Positions 8,961 to 16,527 of a DNA stretch of 64,000 nucleotides are shown piece by piece. The position numbers and the translations under genes were made by a program. Origin of the DNA: UBA11612 sp965228575 (GTDB lineage Bacteria > Pseudomonadota > Alphaproteobacteria > Rhodospirillales > Rhodospirillaceae); NCBI GenBank assembly GCA_965228575.1, contig CBDDHW010000070.1, positions 46,952-110,951 of the forward strand, in the 5' to 3' direction. The notes under the pieces were generated by a model. It saw only the letters and a list, made by a program, of their open reading frames with translations, was not told where the DNA came from and ran no database searches. Each line of letters opens with the position of its first letter. Positions within the stretch are counted from its first letter, which is position 1.

Positions 8961-9635
8961 TCAGCGCGTCACCATATTTTTATGCTCAAGCCGGCTGAGC
9001 AAACGCACCAGCGGCCACAAGATTGCAAGGTATATAAGCGCCGCGAGAACAATCGGCGAGGGATTGTAGAACAGCGCCTGCGCATCGCGCGCAACCCGCA
9101 AGAGTTCCGGCAAGGCGACGACGCTTGCAAGGGTGGTGAGTTTGACAACCTCAATGCTGTTGCTGAGAAGATCGGGCAGCACATTGCGCACCGCTTGAGG
9201 AATAACGACATAAACCAAAGCCTGAATGCGGTTGAGCCCTGTTGATCGTGCCGCTTCCATTTGTCCTTGCGGAACGCTCTGCAATCCAGCCCTGAAGATT
9301 TCCCCGTAATACGCCGAGTTGTTCAGTAGGAATCCCAATGCCACCGCGAGGAGTTTGGGAAGATCGAGTCCTAAAAATGGGAATCCAAAATAAATGAAAA
9401 TGAGGAGGACCAAGGGCGGTAGAGCCCTGAACGTGTCCACATAAACCGCGATTAAAAAGCGTACGAACCGATTCTGAATTTGGTGAGAGAGCAGGGCGAC
9501 GATGAGTCCACCAATCAACCCGAGCGGAATCACCAGAGCGGACAGTCCAATGGTCGTCCACAGTCCGGTCAGAAGAAACGGCAGAACCTCCTGGAAAATT
9601 TCTACGTTGAAGAAATTATAGCGAAGGGCGTCCAC
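8961..9635 (-). CDS. Amino-acid ABC transporter permease (HisM/GlnP type)
   Basis: About 224 residues starting at GTG 9635, 1 bp after the stop of the upstream permease and preceded by GGAGAA. An open frame to 9752 merely overlaps the neighbouring permease. The start FLLTGLWTTIGLSA and the EAA loop (EAARSTGLNRIQAL) are typical of polar amino-acid permeases, with about five membrane helices. It is the last gene of the operon that begins with D-hydantoinase. Confidence 0.9.
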   Translation of the reverse strand: MDALRYNFFNVEIFQEVLPFLLTGLWTTIGLSALVIPLGLIGGLIVALLSHQIQNRFVRFLIAVYVDTFRALPPLVLLIFIYFGFPFLGLDLPKLLAVALGFLLNNSAYYGEIFRAGLQSVPQGQMEAARSTGLNRIQALVYVVIPQAVRNVLPDLLSNSIEVVKLTTLASVVALPELLRVARDAQALFYNPSPIVLAALIYLAILWPLVRLLSRLEHKNMVTR

Positions 9636-9636
9636 G

Positions 9637-10317
9637 TTACGTTCTCCACTGCATGCGATGTTCAAGGCGCCTGGCGCCGAACATGACAGGTATGAAGATG
9701 GCCAGGTATGCGAGCGCCGCCATGGTGAGGGGTGTGGGGTTGCCCGCAACACTAGTCGCTGATTGGGCGTTGTTTAAAATTTCGCTTAAGGCCACGACCG
9801 AACCGAGGGCGACGTTCTTGCTCACCGCGATAACGCGATTGGTGAGCGGCGGCATGGCGATGCGAAACGCCTGCGGTAAGATCACCGCAGTCATGGTTTG
9901 CCACCACGTCAATCCCGTTGAGCGCGCGGCTTCGGATTGGCCGCGAGGCAGGCTGAGAATACCGCCCCAAATACTTTCCTCTGCGTATGCGGCTAGAACC
10001 AGCGAGAGGGCCAGCCATGTTGCGGTAAACGCGGACATGGAAAGATTGATTAAGGGGAAAGCGAAATAAAAAATGATCAGGATCACGAGCGGCGGCAGAG
10101 CGCGCATAATATCGGCAAAGGCGATGATCAAGGCCGACAAGACCGTGTTTTGCAAAGCGCGAAGTATGGCGAGCAAAACACCGAGAGCTAATCCCGTGAG
10201 TGTGACCACAATGCTGAGGCCGATGGTAATCCCAACGCCTGATAAAATGTCAGGCCAGTATTGTGCGGCAACATTCAAATTAAAAAAAGTCTGAACGAAC
10301 CGGTCCAAGTTATCCAT
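9637..10317 (-). CDS. Amino-acid ABC transporter permease (HisQ/GlnP type)
   Basis: A 226-residue inner-membrane permease with the family start (ILSGVGITIGLSIVVT) and the EAA loop EAARSTGLTWWQTM. The ATG overlaps the stop of the ATPase gene by one base (TAATG), indicating coupled translation. It pairs with the following permease to form the heterodimeric channel of a polar amino-acid importer. Confidence 0.92.
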   Translation of the reverse strand: MDNLDRFVQTFFNLNVAAQYWPDILSGVGITIGLSIVVTLTGLALGVLLAILRALQNTVLSALIIAFADIMRALPPLVILIIFYFAFPLINLSMSAFTATWLALSLVLAAYAEESIWGGILSLPRGQSEAARSTGLTWWQTMTAVILPQAFRIAMPPLTNRVIAVSKNVALGSVVALSEILNNAQSATSVAGNPTPLTMAALAYLAIFIPVMFGARRLEHRMQWRT

Positions 10318-11063
10318 TATGGGCCGCCGGTATATCGCGCCAGAAAAGATCGGGTGCGCTCTTCTTTGGGTGCGCCGAAGATTTCATCGGGCGTGCCTTG
10401 TTCGACGATCACGCCTTCGTCCATAAAGATCACGCGGTCGGCGGCTTCACGAGCAAAGCCCATTTCATGGGTGACAACCAACATGGTCATGCCGCTCTTG
10501 CGCAACTCCTGCATGACTTTTAGAACTTCGCCGACGGTCTCGGGGTCAAGAGCGCTTGTCGGTTCATCGAACAATATAAGCTGGGGTTCCAAGACAATGG
10601 ATCGGGCGATGCCCGCACGCTGCTGTTGGCCGCCGGACAGCTCTGATGGATAGGCCGATGCTTTATCTTCCAGGCCAACGCGCCTGAGAGCCGCCCCCCC
10701 TAGTGCATCAGCCTCTTCGCGCGATTTGCCCTGAACTTTTCTCAAGGCGAGCGTCACATTTTTTAAGACCGTCAAGTGTGGGTAAAGATTGAACTGTTGA
10801 AACACCATGCCGATCTGTTGGCGCACGGCATTGATATCGACGCCGGGTTTGGTGATGTCCTTCCCATCAAACATGATCTGCCCACCGGTCGAGGGCTCAA
10901 GCCGATTGCAGCATCGCAACATACTGCTTTTGCCAGAACCCGATGGCCCGACAACGCAGACGAGCTCGCCCGGAAAAACCTTCAGATCAATGCCGCGAAG
11001 GACCTCGAGGGATCCGTAGGATTTGTGCAGTTCTATAAGTTCAAGCAGCGGGGATGAGCTCAT
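10317..11063 (-). CDS. Amino-acid ABC transporter ATP-binding protein (GlnQ/HisP type)
   Basis: A 248-residue ATPase with Walker A GPSGSGKSS, Q-loop FQQFNLYPHLTVLKN, signature LSGGQQQRAGIARS, Walker B LILFDEPTSALDP and switch VVTHEMGFA. Length and motifs match the polar amino-acid importer family. It lies between the binding-protein gene (33-bp gap) and two permeases. Confidence 0.95.
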   Translation of the reverse strand: MSSSPLLELIELHKSYGSLEVLRGIDLKVFPGELVCVVGPSGSGKSSMLRCCNRLEPSTGGQIMFDGKDITKPGVDINAVRQQIGMVFQQFNLYPHLTVLKNVTLALRKVQGKSREEADALGGAALRRVGLEDKASAYPSELSGGQQQRAGIARSIVLEPQLILFDEPTSALDPETVGEVLKVMQELRKSGMTMLVVTHEMGFAREAADRVIFMDEGVIVEQGTPDEIFGAPKEERTRSFLARYTGGP

Positions 11064-11096
11064 AGTGACTGCGCGATGCCGGTTATAATGACGGGT

Positions 11097-11933
11097 TTAT
11101 GAGCACGTAGGTGTAACGGGTGTGGGATCGTACCCCGGCATGCCGGGAATGCCGTGACCGGGCGCGAGGGCGACGGATGTGCTTTCTGGTCCTGGCGTAA
11201 AGCCGAACCACTTCTCCGCGATTTCAACAATAAATCCGTCTTGCTTCATGCACTTGAGAACCATGGAAACGTTGTCGCGCCCTTCGGTATCGTCCAGCCG
11301 AAAGGCGAGGGACCACACCAACCCGGTCGGAATATTCAGCGTGGTTTTAATCCCGGGATTTTGTTTGGCGACCCAGCCAGACACACCATTGGCCGCGAGA
11401 CCTGCGTCGGCCCGCCCTGAGAGCACAGCCTGAACGGCGTCGGCATTGCTGCCGTAGACATCGAATTCAAAACCATAAGTACCCGCATTCTCGCGCGCCC
11501 AAGCTTCGTAAGCAGAGCCTTTATTGACGGCGATGGTCGTGCCCGCGAGGTCCTCCAGAGCGGAAAGGCCATCGGCTGAAATTTTCTCAACAAATGTAAA
11601 ATCGGTATCCAAATATCCTTCGGTGAACAACATGACCTCGGCGCGCGCTGGCGTTGCTGTAACCGGCGCAAGAACGAAGTCATACTTTCCAGCATTGAGA
11701 CCGGGAATAAGCCCGGAGAACTCGGTGCCTTCAATATCGATTTCCCGTCCCAGCCGCCGCGCAATTTCATGGCCCAGGTCGATGTTAAAGCCCTGAAGTC
11801 CGCCGCCCAGGGTGACCATCGCATGGGGCGCAAAGGTGGCATCGACCCCAGTTCGTATGGTCTGCGCCGAAGCGGTGACGGCTGACAGCAGCGCCGCGAA
11901 TAGAAAACCGAAGCCTAGTTGAATCTTTGTCAT
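11097..11933 (-). CDS. Amino-acid ABC transporter substrate-binding protein
   Basis: The family-3 solute-binding protein is 278 residues from ATG 11933, where a classic Sec signal begins (MTKIQLGFGFLFAALLSAV, cleavage near ASAQ). The open frame upstream to 12023 lacks a signal and is not used. The mature part has RTGVDATFAPH, the GFNIDLGHEIARRLG segment and the LVPITATPARAEV-like strand. The carboxy-terminal GFTPGPESTS tail is Pro/Gly-rich. Because D-carbamoylase and D-hydantoinase lie directly upstream, the ligand may be a hydantoin, N-carbamoyl amino acid or D-amino acid (inference). Confidence 0.9.
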   Translation of the reverse strand: MTKIQLGFGFLFAALLSAVTASAQTIRTGVDATFAPHAMVTLGGGLQGFNIDLGHEIARRLGREIDIEGTEFSGLIPGLNAGKYDFVLAPVTATPARAEVMLFTEGYLDTDFTFVEKISADGLSALEDLAGTTIAVNKGSAYEAWARENAGTYGFEFDVYGSNADAVQAVLSGRADAGLAANGVSGWVAKQNPGIKTTLNIPTGLVWSLAFRLDDTEGRDNVSMVLKCMKQDGFIVEIAEKWFGFTPGPESTSVALAPGHGIPGMPGYDPTPVTPTCS

Positions 11934-11973
11934 GGCAGTCTTTCTAGAAAGGCGTTGTTGAGTTCCAATGTGC

Positions 11974-12924
11974 TTACTCGGGTGGTTGTCCCAAAGGATC
12001 GCCCGCGCCTGTGCGCTCGACAATCATCTTATAGTGTTCGGGTCGCCGGTGCTTGGCAAAATTGAAGACATGTTCGCGAAAGGTTTCGCCCAATGCGAGA
12101 TCGATATTGCAGAAGATGAGTTCATCCTCCTCGCTTTGGGTTTGCGCGAGAATTTCGCCCGCCGGGGAGACAATCGCCGATCCCCCAATCATATGAAAAC
12201 CGTCTTCGGCGCCACACTTTGCTGCGGCTGCGACCCACATCCCATTTTGATACGCGTTGGCTTGCAAGGAGAGGAGATGATGGAACATGCGGAGGTGTGG
12301 GGCTTCATCCCAATGGATATTAACGCTCGGCGTGTTGTACCCAAGAACAACAATCTCAGCGCTCTGCAAACCCATAACCCGGTAAGTTTCAGCCCACCGC
12401 CGGTCATTACAGATGCACATGCCCATGCGGACGCCTTGGGTCGTCCAGACATTAAATCCTTCGTTGCCGACTTCGAAAAATTTCTTTTCCAAGTGTTGGA
12501 ACGGCGCATCGGGAATGTGGTGCGCATGGCCCGGCAGATGAATTTTGCGGTACCGGCCGACAATCTTCGCGTCTTCGTTAGTTATGATCGACGTATTAAA
12601 ACGCCGCCCGTCGGGAGTGAGCTCCGCGTAACCCAAGTAAAACCCAATCTTAAGTTCAGCGGCGAGATCAAACAGCGGCTGGGTTTCCGGCCCTGGCATC
12701 GCCGACTCAAAAAACCGCTCCACGGCTTCCTCTTCTGTCATCCAGTAGCGAGGGAAGAATGTCGTGAGGGCCAATTCGGGAAAGACGACGAATTTGGCTC
12801 CGCGCGCATGGGATTCGCGCAACAGTGCGATCAAGCGTTTAACGACCGATGGACGGTCATCGGACAAATGAATGGGGCCGAGTTGCGCGACCGCAAGACC
12901 AAAAGGACGTTTAAGACCGCTCAC
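11974..12924 (-). CDS. N-carbamoyl-D-amino-acid hydrolase (D-carbamoylase)
   Basis: The 316-residue nitrilase-superfamily enzyme follows the Agrobacterium D-carbamoylase pattern closely. The catalytic triad is Glu50 (FVVFPELALTTFFPR), Lys127 (YRKIHLPGH) and Cys172 (CICNDRRW), near the Glu47/Lys127/Cys172 of the characterised enzyme. GYNTPS, the MFHHLLSLQA segment and HIFNF-like REHVFNFAKHR also match. It would convert N-carbamoyl-D-amino acids to D-amino acids, CO2 and ammonia in the cytoplasm. Its start overlaps the end of the D-hydantoinase gene by 14 bp. Beta-ureidopropionase activity is less likely given the match in the substrate-binding region. Confidence 0.88.
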   Translation of the reverse strand: MSGLKRPFGLAVAQLGPIHLSDDRPSVVKRLIALLRESHARGAKFVVFPELALTTFFPRYWMTEEEAVERFFESAMPGPETQPLFDLAAELKIGFYLGYAELTPDGRRFNTSIITNEDAKIVGRYRKIHLPGHAHHIPDAPFQHLEKKFFEVGNEGFNVWTTQGVRMGMCICNDRRWAETYRVMGLQSAEIVVLGYNTPSVNIHWDEAPHLRMFHHLLSLQANAYQNGMWVAAAAKCGAEDGFHMIGGSAIVSPAGEILAQTQSEEDELIFCNIDLALGETFREHVFNFAKHRRPEHYKMIVERTGAGDPLGQPPE

Positions 12925-14395
12925 TTTTTACTCCGATATCAATCAGGGTACGCAATGTTTTCCGCGCTTCGGCTGCAGACAGAGCAACAGCGCTGGTTAA
13001 CATATCCGACGCTTTGCGTTTGAGAAATTGACCGGAGCCGCGCTCGGCATTCAGGGTGTTGTTTTCAACGACCACGCGGCCGCGGCTGATAACCACTTCC
13101 GGCCAGCCGCGCAATTTTCGGCCTTCATAGGGTGTGTACCCAACGTTGTCGTGCAGCATCGATGCCGTGACTGTTACTTTTCGGTCCGGGTTCCAGATGC
13201 CGATATCTGCATCGGCTCCGATCGATATTTCGCCTTTGCGTCCCGACAAACCATACATTTGAGCGTGATTGGTTGCGGTTAGGGCGACAAATTCTTGAAT
13301 GGATAGCCGACCCGCCATGACTCCTTCGGAAAATAACAAAGGCATACGTAGCTCTAATCCCGGCACGCCGTTCGCGACCTGCTTAAATGTTGTGGCTTCT
13401 CCATTGGGAACCTTCCCGCTTGCATCAAACCGGTAAGGCGCGTGATCTGACGAGTAAATCGGGAGCGTTCCATCTTTAAGGCCGGTCCAGACCGCCTCTT
13501 GAGACTCTTCATCGCGCGGCGGTGGCGAGCAGCAGTACTTGGCTCCTTCGACCCCATCGCGGTCTAAATCTTTTGCGGTGAGAAAAAGGTACTGCGGACA
13601 GGTTTCGGCAAATATCGGAGCGCCTTTTTGTTTGGCTTCGCGAATAATTTCAATCGCCTCTTTTGCCGAGACGTGAACGATAAGAAGCGGCACGCCTAAT
13701 AACCGAGAGAGGGCGATGGCGCGATTGGTCGCCTCGCCTTCAGTAATGGGATCGTGGGCCACCGCATGGTATTTCGGCGCGGTGTGATCTCGTTCAATCA
13801 GCCGATCAGCGATCCAGCGAATCATATCGTGGTTTTCTGCATGGACCATTACCATGGCTTGCTCGCGCGCGGCGACCGTCAATACGTCAAGCAGCTGGTG
13901 ATCGTTTATCTGCAAGCGGTCATAGGTCATATAGACCTTGAGCGACGTTATCCCGTCCTGAATCGCCTTGGGGAGGTCTGCGGTTAATGCGGTGTCGTCG
14001 GGGTTGGCGAGAATCAAGTGAAAGCCATAATCAATAACCGCTTTTTCGCGCGCGCGTTTTGAATAATCCGCCAACACGTCTGGGATGTTCATGTCTCGGT
14101 GTTGCGCGGCAAAGGGAATAATGGTCGTCGTGCCGCCAAAAGCCGCCGACACGGTGGCAGAGTAAAAATCATCGGCGCACATCATGCCCATGCCAGAAAG
14201 TTGCTCGACATGGCAGTGGCTATCGACCCCGCCGGGCAGCACCCAGCGCCCGGATGCATCTATTTCGCGCGCCCCGGATGACAGGGTTTTTCCGATTGCC
14301 GAGACGACGCCGTCCTGCACGCCGATGTCGGCCTCATAGACGTTGCTTGCCGTGGCAATACGCCCTCCGCGTATAACTAAATCAAACTCTTCCAT
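12911..14395 (-). CDS. D-hydantoinase / dihydropyrimidinase
   Basis: The 494-residue cyclic amidohydrolase carries the full binuclear metal site: HCH (His60, His62), carboxylated Lys153 in SLKVYMTYD, His185 (VHAENHD), His241 (HVSAKE) and Asp317 (SSDHAPY). It opens 5-substituted hydantoins or dihydropyrimidines to N-carbamoyl amino acids. It is the first gene of the operon, with D-carbamoylase next and the importer after that, and it is divergent from hydantoin racemase. This context favours hydantoinase over a purely pyrimidine-catabolic role, since a dihydropyrimidine dehydrogenase gene is not seen here. Confidence 0.92.
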   Translation of the reverse strand: MEEFDLVIRGGRIATASNVYEADIGVQDGVVSAIGKTLSSGAREIDASGRWVLPGGVDSHCHVEQLSGMGMMCADDFYSATVSAAFGGTTTIIPFAAQHRDMNIPDVLADYSKRAREKAVIDYGFHLILANPDDTALTADLPKAIQDGITSLKVYMTYDRLQINDHQLLDVLTVAAREQAMVMVHAENHDMIRWIADRLIERDHTAPKYHAVAHDPITEGEATNRAIALSRLLGVPLLIVHVSAKEAIEIIREAKQKGAPIFAETCPQYLFLTAKDLDRDGVEGAKYCCSPPPRDEESQEAVWTGLKDGTLPIYSSDHAPYRFDASGKVPNGEATTFKQVANGVPGLELRMPLLFSEGVMAGRLSIQEFVALTATNHAQMYGLSGRKGEISIGADADIGIWNPDRKVTVTASMLHDNVGYTPYEGRKLRGWPEVVISRGRVVVENNTLNAERGSGQFLKRKASDMLTSAVALSAAEARKTLRTLIDIGVKSERS

Positions 14396-14410
14396 GCCTC
14401 TCTCTCATAT

Positions 14411-14435
14411 GGGACATTTTCCTATGTTTTGTCCC
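14411..14435. promoter_or_regulatory. Inverted repeat GGGACA-N13-TGTCCC between hydantoinase and racemase genes
   Basis: A perfect 6-bp dyad with a 13-bp AT-rich centre begins 16 bp upstream of the D-hydantoinase ATG, in the 139-bp divergent intergenic space. The position suits an operator for the leftward hydantoinase operon. No regulator gene is adjacent, so the binding protein is unknown. Confidence 0.35.
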
Positions 14436-14465
14436 GTTGCAGAATCGCCGCATAATGCACGAAAA

Positions 14466-14479
14466 ATGGCTTCGGCCAT
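14466..14479 (-). promoter_or_regulatory. Small hairpin with T-run in the hydantoinase leader
   Basis: Read on the minus strand, ATGGC-CGAA-GCCAT is followed by TTTTTC, a short stem with a tetraloop and a T-run. It lies about 70 bp upstream of D-hydantoinase and could attenuate leftward transcription. With a 5-bp stem it would be a weak terminator at best. Confidence 0.2.
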
Positions 14480-14534
14480 ATGTTTCGCAGGACGCAGAGC
14501 TCTTGCGCGTCTCGTGCTGTCGCATAGGTAGGTT

Positions 14535-15194
14535 ATGGCCTCTAGCATCTTTGTGATCAATCCGAACTCCAACGAAGACGTCACGGCCGGCATCGACGCG
14601 GCGATGGCGCCGCTTCGAATCCCGGGTGGCCCTGACATCAAGTGCCTAACCCTCAAGGAAGGGCCGCCTGGTATTCAAACCCAGGCGGACGTTGAATCCG
14701 TTGCCTTGCCGATGGCGAAGTTAGCGCAGTCTTTGGAAAGCGAAGCCGGAGCATTTGTAATCGCGTGTTTCAGTGATCCTGGCCTCCACCTCATGCGCGA
14801 GGCTGTGCAGAAACCAGTTCTAGGCATGGCCGAATGCGGGGTGTTGTCCGCGCTGACCATGGGCCAACGCTTCGGCGTGATTGCGATACTCGAAGGCTCA
14901 ATTCCCCGTCATGAACGCGCCTGGGGTGCGATGGGCATCGTCGATCGGTTCGCAGGGGAACTCGCGGTCGGGATGTCGGTCGCAGAACTCTCCGATCAAG
15001 ACCGGACAGTATCACGGATGATTGATGTTGGCCGGCGTCTACGTGATGACCGCGGCGCGGATGTTGTTGTTATGGGTTGCGCCGGAATGGCTCCTTATCG
15101 CAAGGCTCTTCAGGATGCGCTCAGTATTCCGGTGGTTGAGCCCACGCAAGCTGCAGTTTCCATGGCGCTCGGCCGCGTACAACTTGGGTGGTAA
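14535..15194 (+). CDS. hyuE: Asp/Glu/hydantoin racemase family protein
   Basis: A 219-residue cofactor-independent racemase. Two catalytic-type cysteines are visible: Cys78 in IACFSDPGLH and Cys182 in VMGCAGMAPY. The start VINPNSNEDVTAGI is the hydantoin-racemase signature. It would interconvert L- and D-5-substituted hydantoins so that D-hydantoinase can consume both. A TAGGTAGG element lies just upstream of ATG 14535. It is transcribed divergently from D-hydantoinase/D-carbamoylase and is followed 6 bp later by the flavin-reductase-like gene. Aspartate or glutamate racemase is less likely given this context. Confidence 0.87.
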   Translation: MASSIFVINPNSNEDVTAGIDAAMAPLRIPGGPDIKCLTLKEGPPGIQTQADVESVALPMAKLAQSLESEAGAFVIACFSDPGLHLMREAVQKPVLGMAECGVLSALTMGQRFGVIAILEGSIPRHERAWGAMGIVDRFAGELAVGMSVAELSDQDRTVSRMIDVGRRLRDDRGADVVVMGCAGMAPYRKALQDALSIPVVEPTQAAVSMALGRVQLGW

Positions 15195-15200
15195 TACGTA

Positions 15201-15845
15201 ATGGATATTGTCACCGCTGATCTTCCGCCGGATCGACTCTACAAACTTCTTGTCAGCACCGTTATGCCGCGGCCGATCGCGTTGATCTCGACGGTCTCGG
15301 CAGATGGGATACTCAACGCGGCGCCTTTTAGTTTTTTCAATGTTTTTAGTAATGCGCCGCCGCTTGTGGTTATCGGCATAGAAGGAAGTCGTCGAGACGG
15401 CTCGGGCCCTCACAAGGACAGCGCACGCAACATTATTGAGCAGGGCGAGTTCGTTGTGAATCTTGTGAGCCATAGTATCGCGGAAAAAATGGTTGCGTGT
15501 TCCATAGACTTTCCCGAGCACACCAGCGAATTTGAGGAAGCCGGATTTACGCCGCGTCCATCAAAGAAAATATCGCCGCCCGGAATCGCTGAGTCACCGG
15601 TCAATTTCGAATGCCGCCTTTTTGACACTCAATCGCTTCCACGTAATCGGACCCTAATTACCGGAGAGATCCTACATATGCATATCGACGATAATGTCAT
15701 CGATGAGAAAATGCATATCAACGTGGAGAAGTTAGATCTGGTTGGCCGCATGCATGGCGGAGGGTGGTACAGCACAACACGCGACCGGTTTGAAATTCCG
15801 CGGATGACTGTCGAAGAGTGGAATGCGCGAAAAGAGGACAAGTAA
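15201..15845 (+). CDS. Flavin reductase-like (FMN-binding) domain protein
   Basis: A 214-residue member of the flavin reductase-like split-barrel family. PRPIALISTVSADG, NAAPFSFFNVFSNAPP and the later ARNIIEQGEFVVNLV motif form the FMN-binding core. It may supply reduced flavin or act as a flavoprotein oxidoreductase. It lies 6 bp after hydantoin racemase, so the two are probably co-transcribed. Its role in hydantoin metabolism is unknown. Confidence 0.88.
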   Translation: MDIVTADLPPDRLYKLLVSTVMPRPIALISTVSADGILNAAPFSFFNVFSNAPPLVVIGIEGSRRDGSGPHKDSARNIIEQGEFVVNLVSHSIAEKMVACSIDFPEHTSEFEEAGFTPRPSKKISPPGIAESPVNFECRLFDTQSLPRNRTLITGEILHMHIDDNVIDEKMHINVEKLDLVGRMHGGGWYSTTRDRFEIPRMTVEEWNARKEDK

Positions 15846-15875
15846 TTTAAGGTTTTGAGGTCTGGGTGTTGAAAA

Positions 15876-16484
15876 ATGAACTATGTATCCAAAAAGAAAT
15901 TAAATCCCGGGTCTTGGCAAATTCAAATCGGTCGGCGCTTGAGAGCCCGTCTGGTTCAACTTGCAAAACGCGTTCTTTCCATTGGACTGGTCGTCGCGGT
16001 GTCGGTGGCTGCACTGGCTCAATCGGCTGAGGAGGGCGACGAACCGTGTTCGGCGCCGGAGTACAGGCAGTTCGACTTTTGGGTTGGGAAATGGGACGTC
16101 TATCCCACCGGGACCGATAACCTCGTCTCACACAGTCTTATCGAGAGAGTCTATGGAGGGTGTGGTGTGCGCGAGAATTGGATGCCTCACTCAGGTGAAG
16201 GCGGCGGCAGTTTGAATATTTACGTCCCGCGCGAGAAGGCCTGGCGGCAGACATGGATTGATTCCCGTGGGGCTCGGGTAGATTTTTCTGGTGGGTGGCG
16301 CAGCGGTGCGATGGTCTTGAAAGGATTATGGGCGGATATTTTGGGTCCAGGTAAAGACGCGCTTGTGCGTATGACCTATACAAAAGCTGAAGATGGCTCC
16401 GTCCGGCAACTTGGTGAGGTTTCTGAAGACAGTGGTAAGACCTGGGCACCCAGTTTTGACTTCACCTACCGCAAAGCACGCTAA
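15876..16484 (+). CDS. Hypothetical exported protein with FDFWVGKWDV motif
   Basis: 202 residues. A basic N-terminal stretch is followed by a hydrophobic segment (about residues 28-48, RVLSIGLVVAVSVAALAQS), consistent with a signal peptide and periplasmic location. The motif YRQFDFWVGKWDV is seen in a group of small lipocalin-like or DUF1579-like hypothetical proteins. The rest is a beta-rich domain with alternating G-W motifs. It sits 30 bp after the flavin-reductase-like gene. I cannot assign a function. Confidence 0.6.
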   Translation: MNYVSKKKLNPGSWQIQIGRRLRARLVQLAKRVLSIGLVVAVSVAALAQSAEEGDEPCSAPEYRQFDFWVGKWDVYPTGTDNLVSHSLIERVYGGCGVRENWMPHSGEGGGSLNIYVPREKAWRQTWIDSRGARVDFSGGWRSGAMVLKGLWADILGPGKDALVRMTYTKAEDGSVRQLGEVSEDSGKTWAPSFDFTYRKAR

Positions 16485-16527
16485 CACGATCCATTAACGA
16501 GAAATCTGAGTTGCACCTGAACACCCG

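Noticed and set aside
11968..13023. A 351-residue open frame on the plus strand opposite the D-carbamoylase gene
   Set aside because: It is antisense to a gene with clear catalytic motifs, has no family features, and does not fit the operon.
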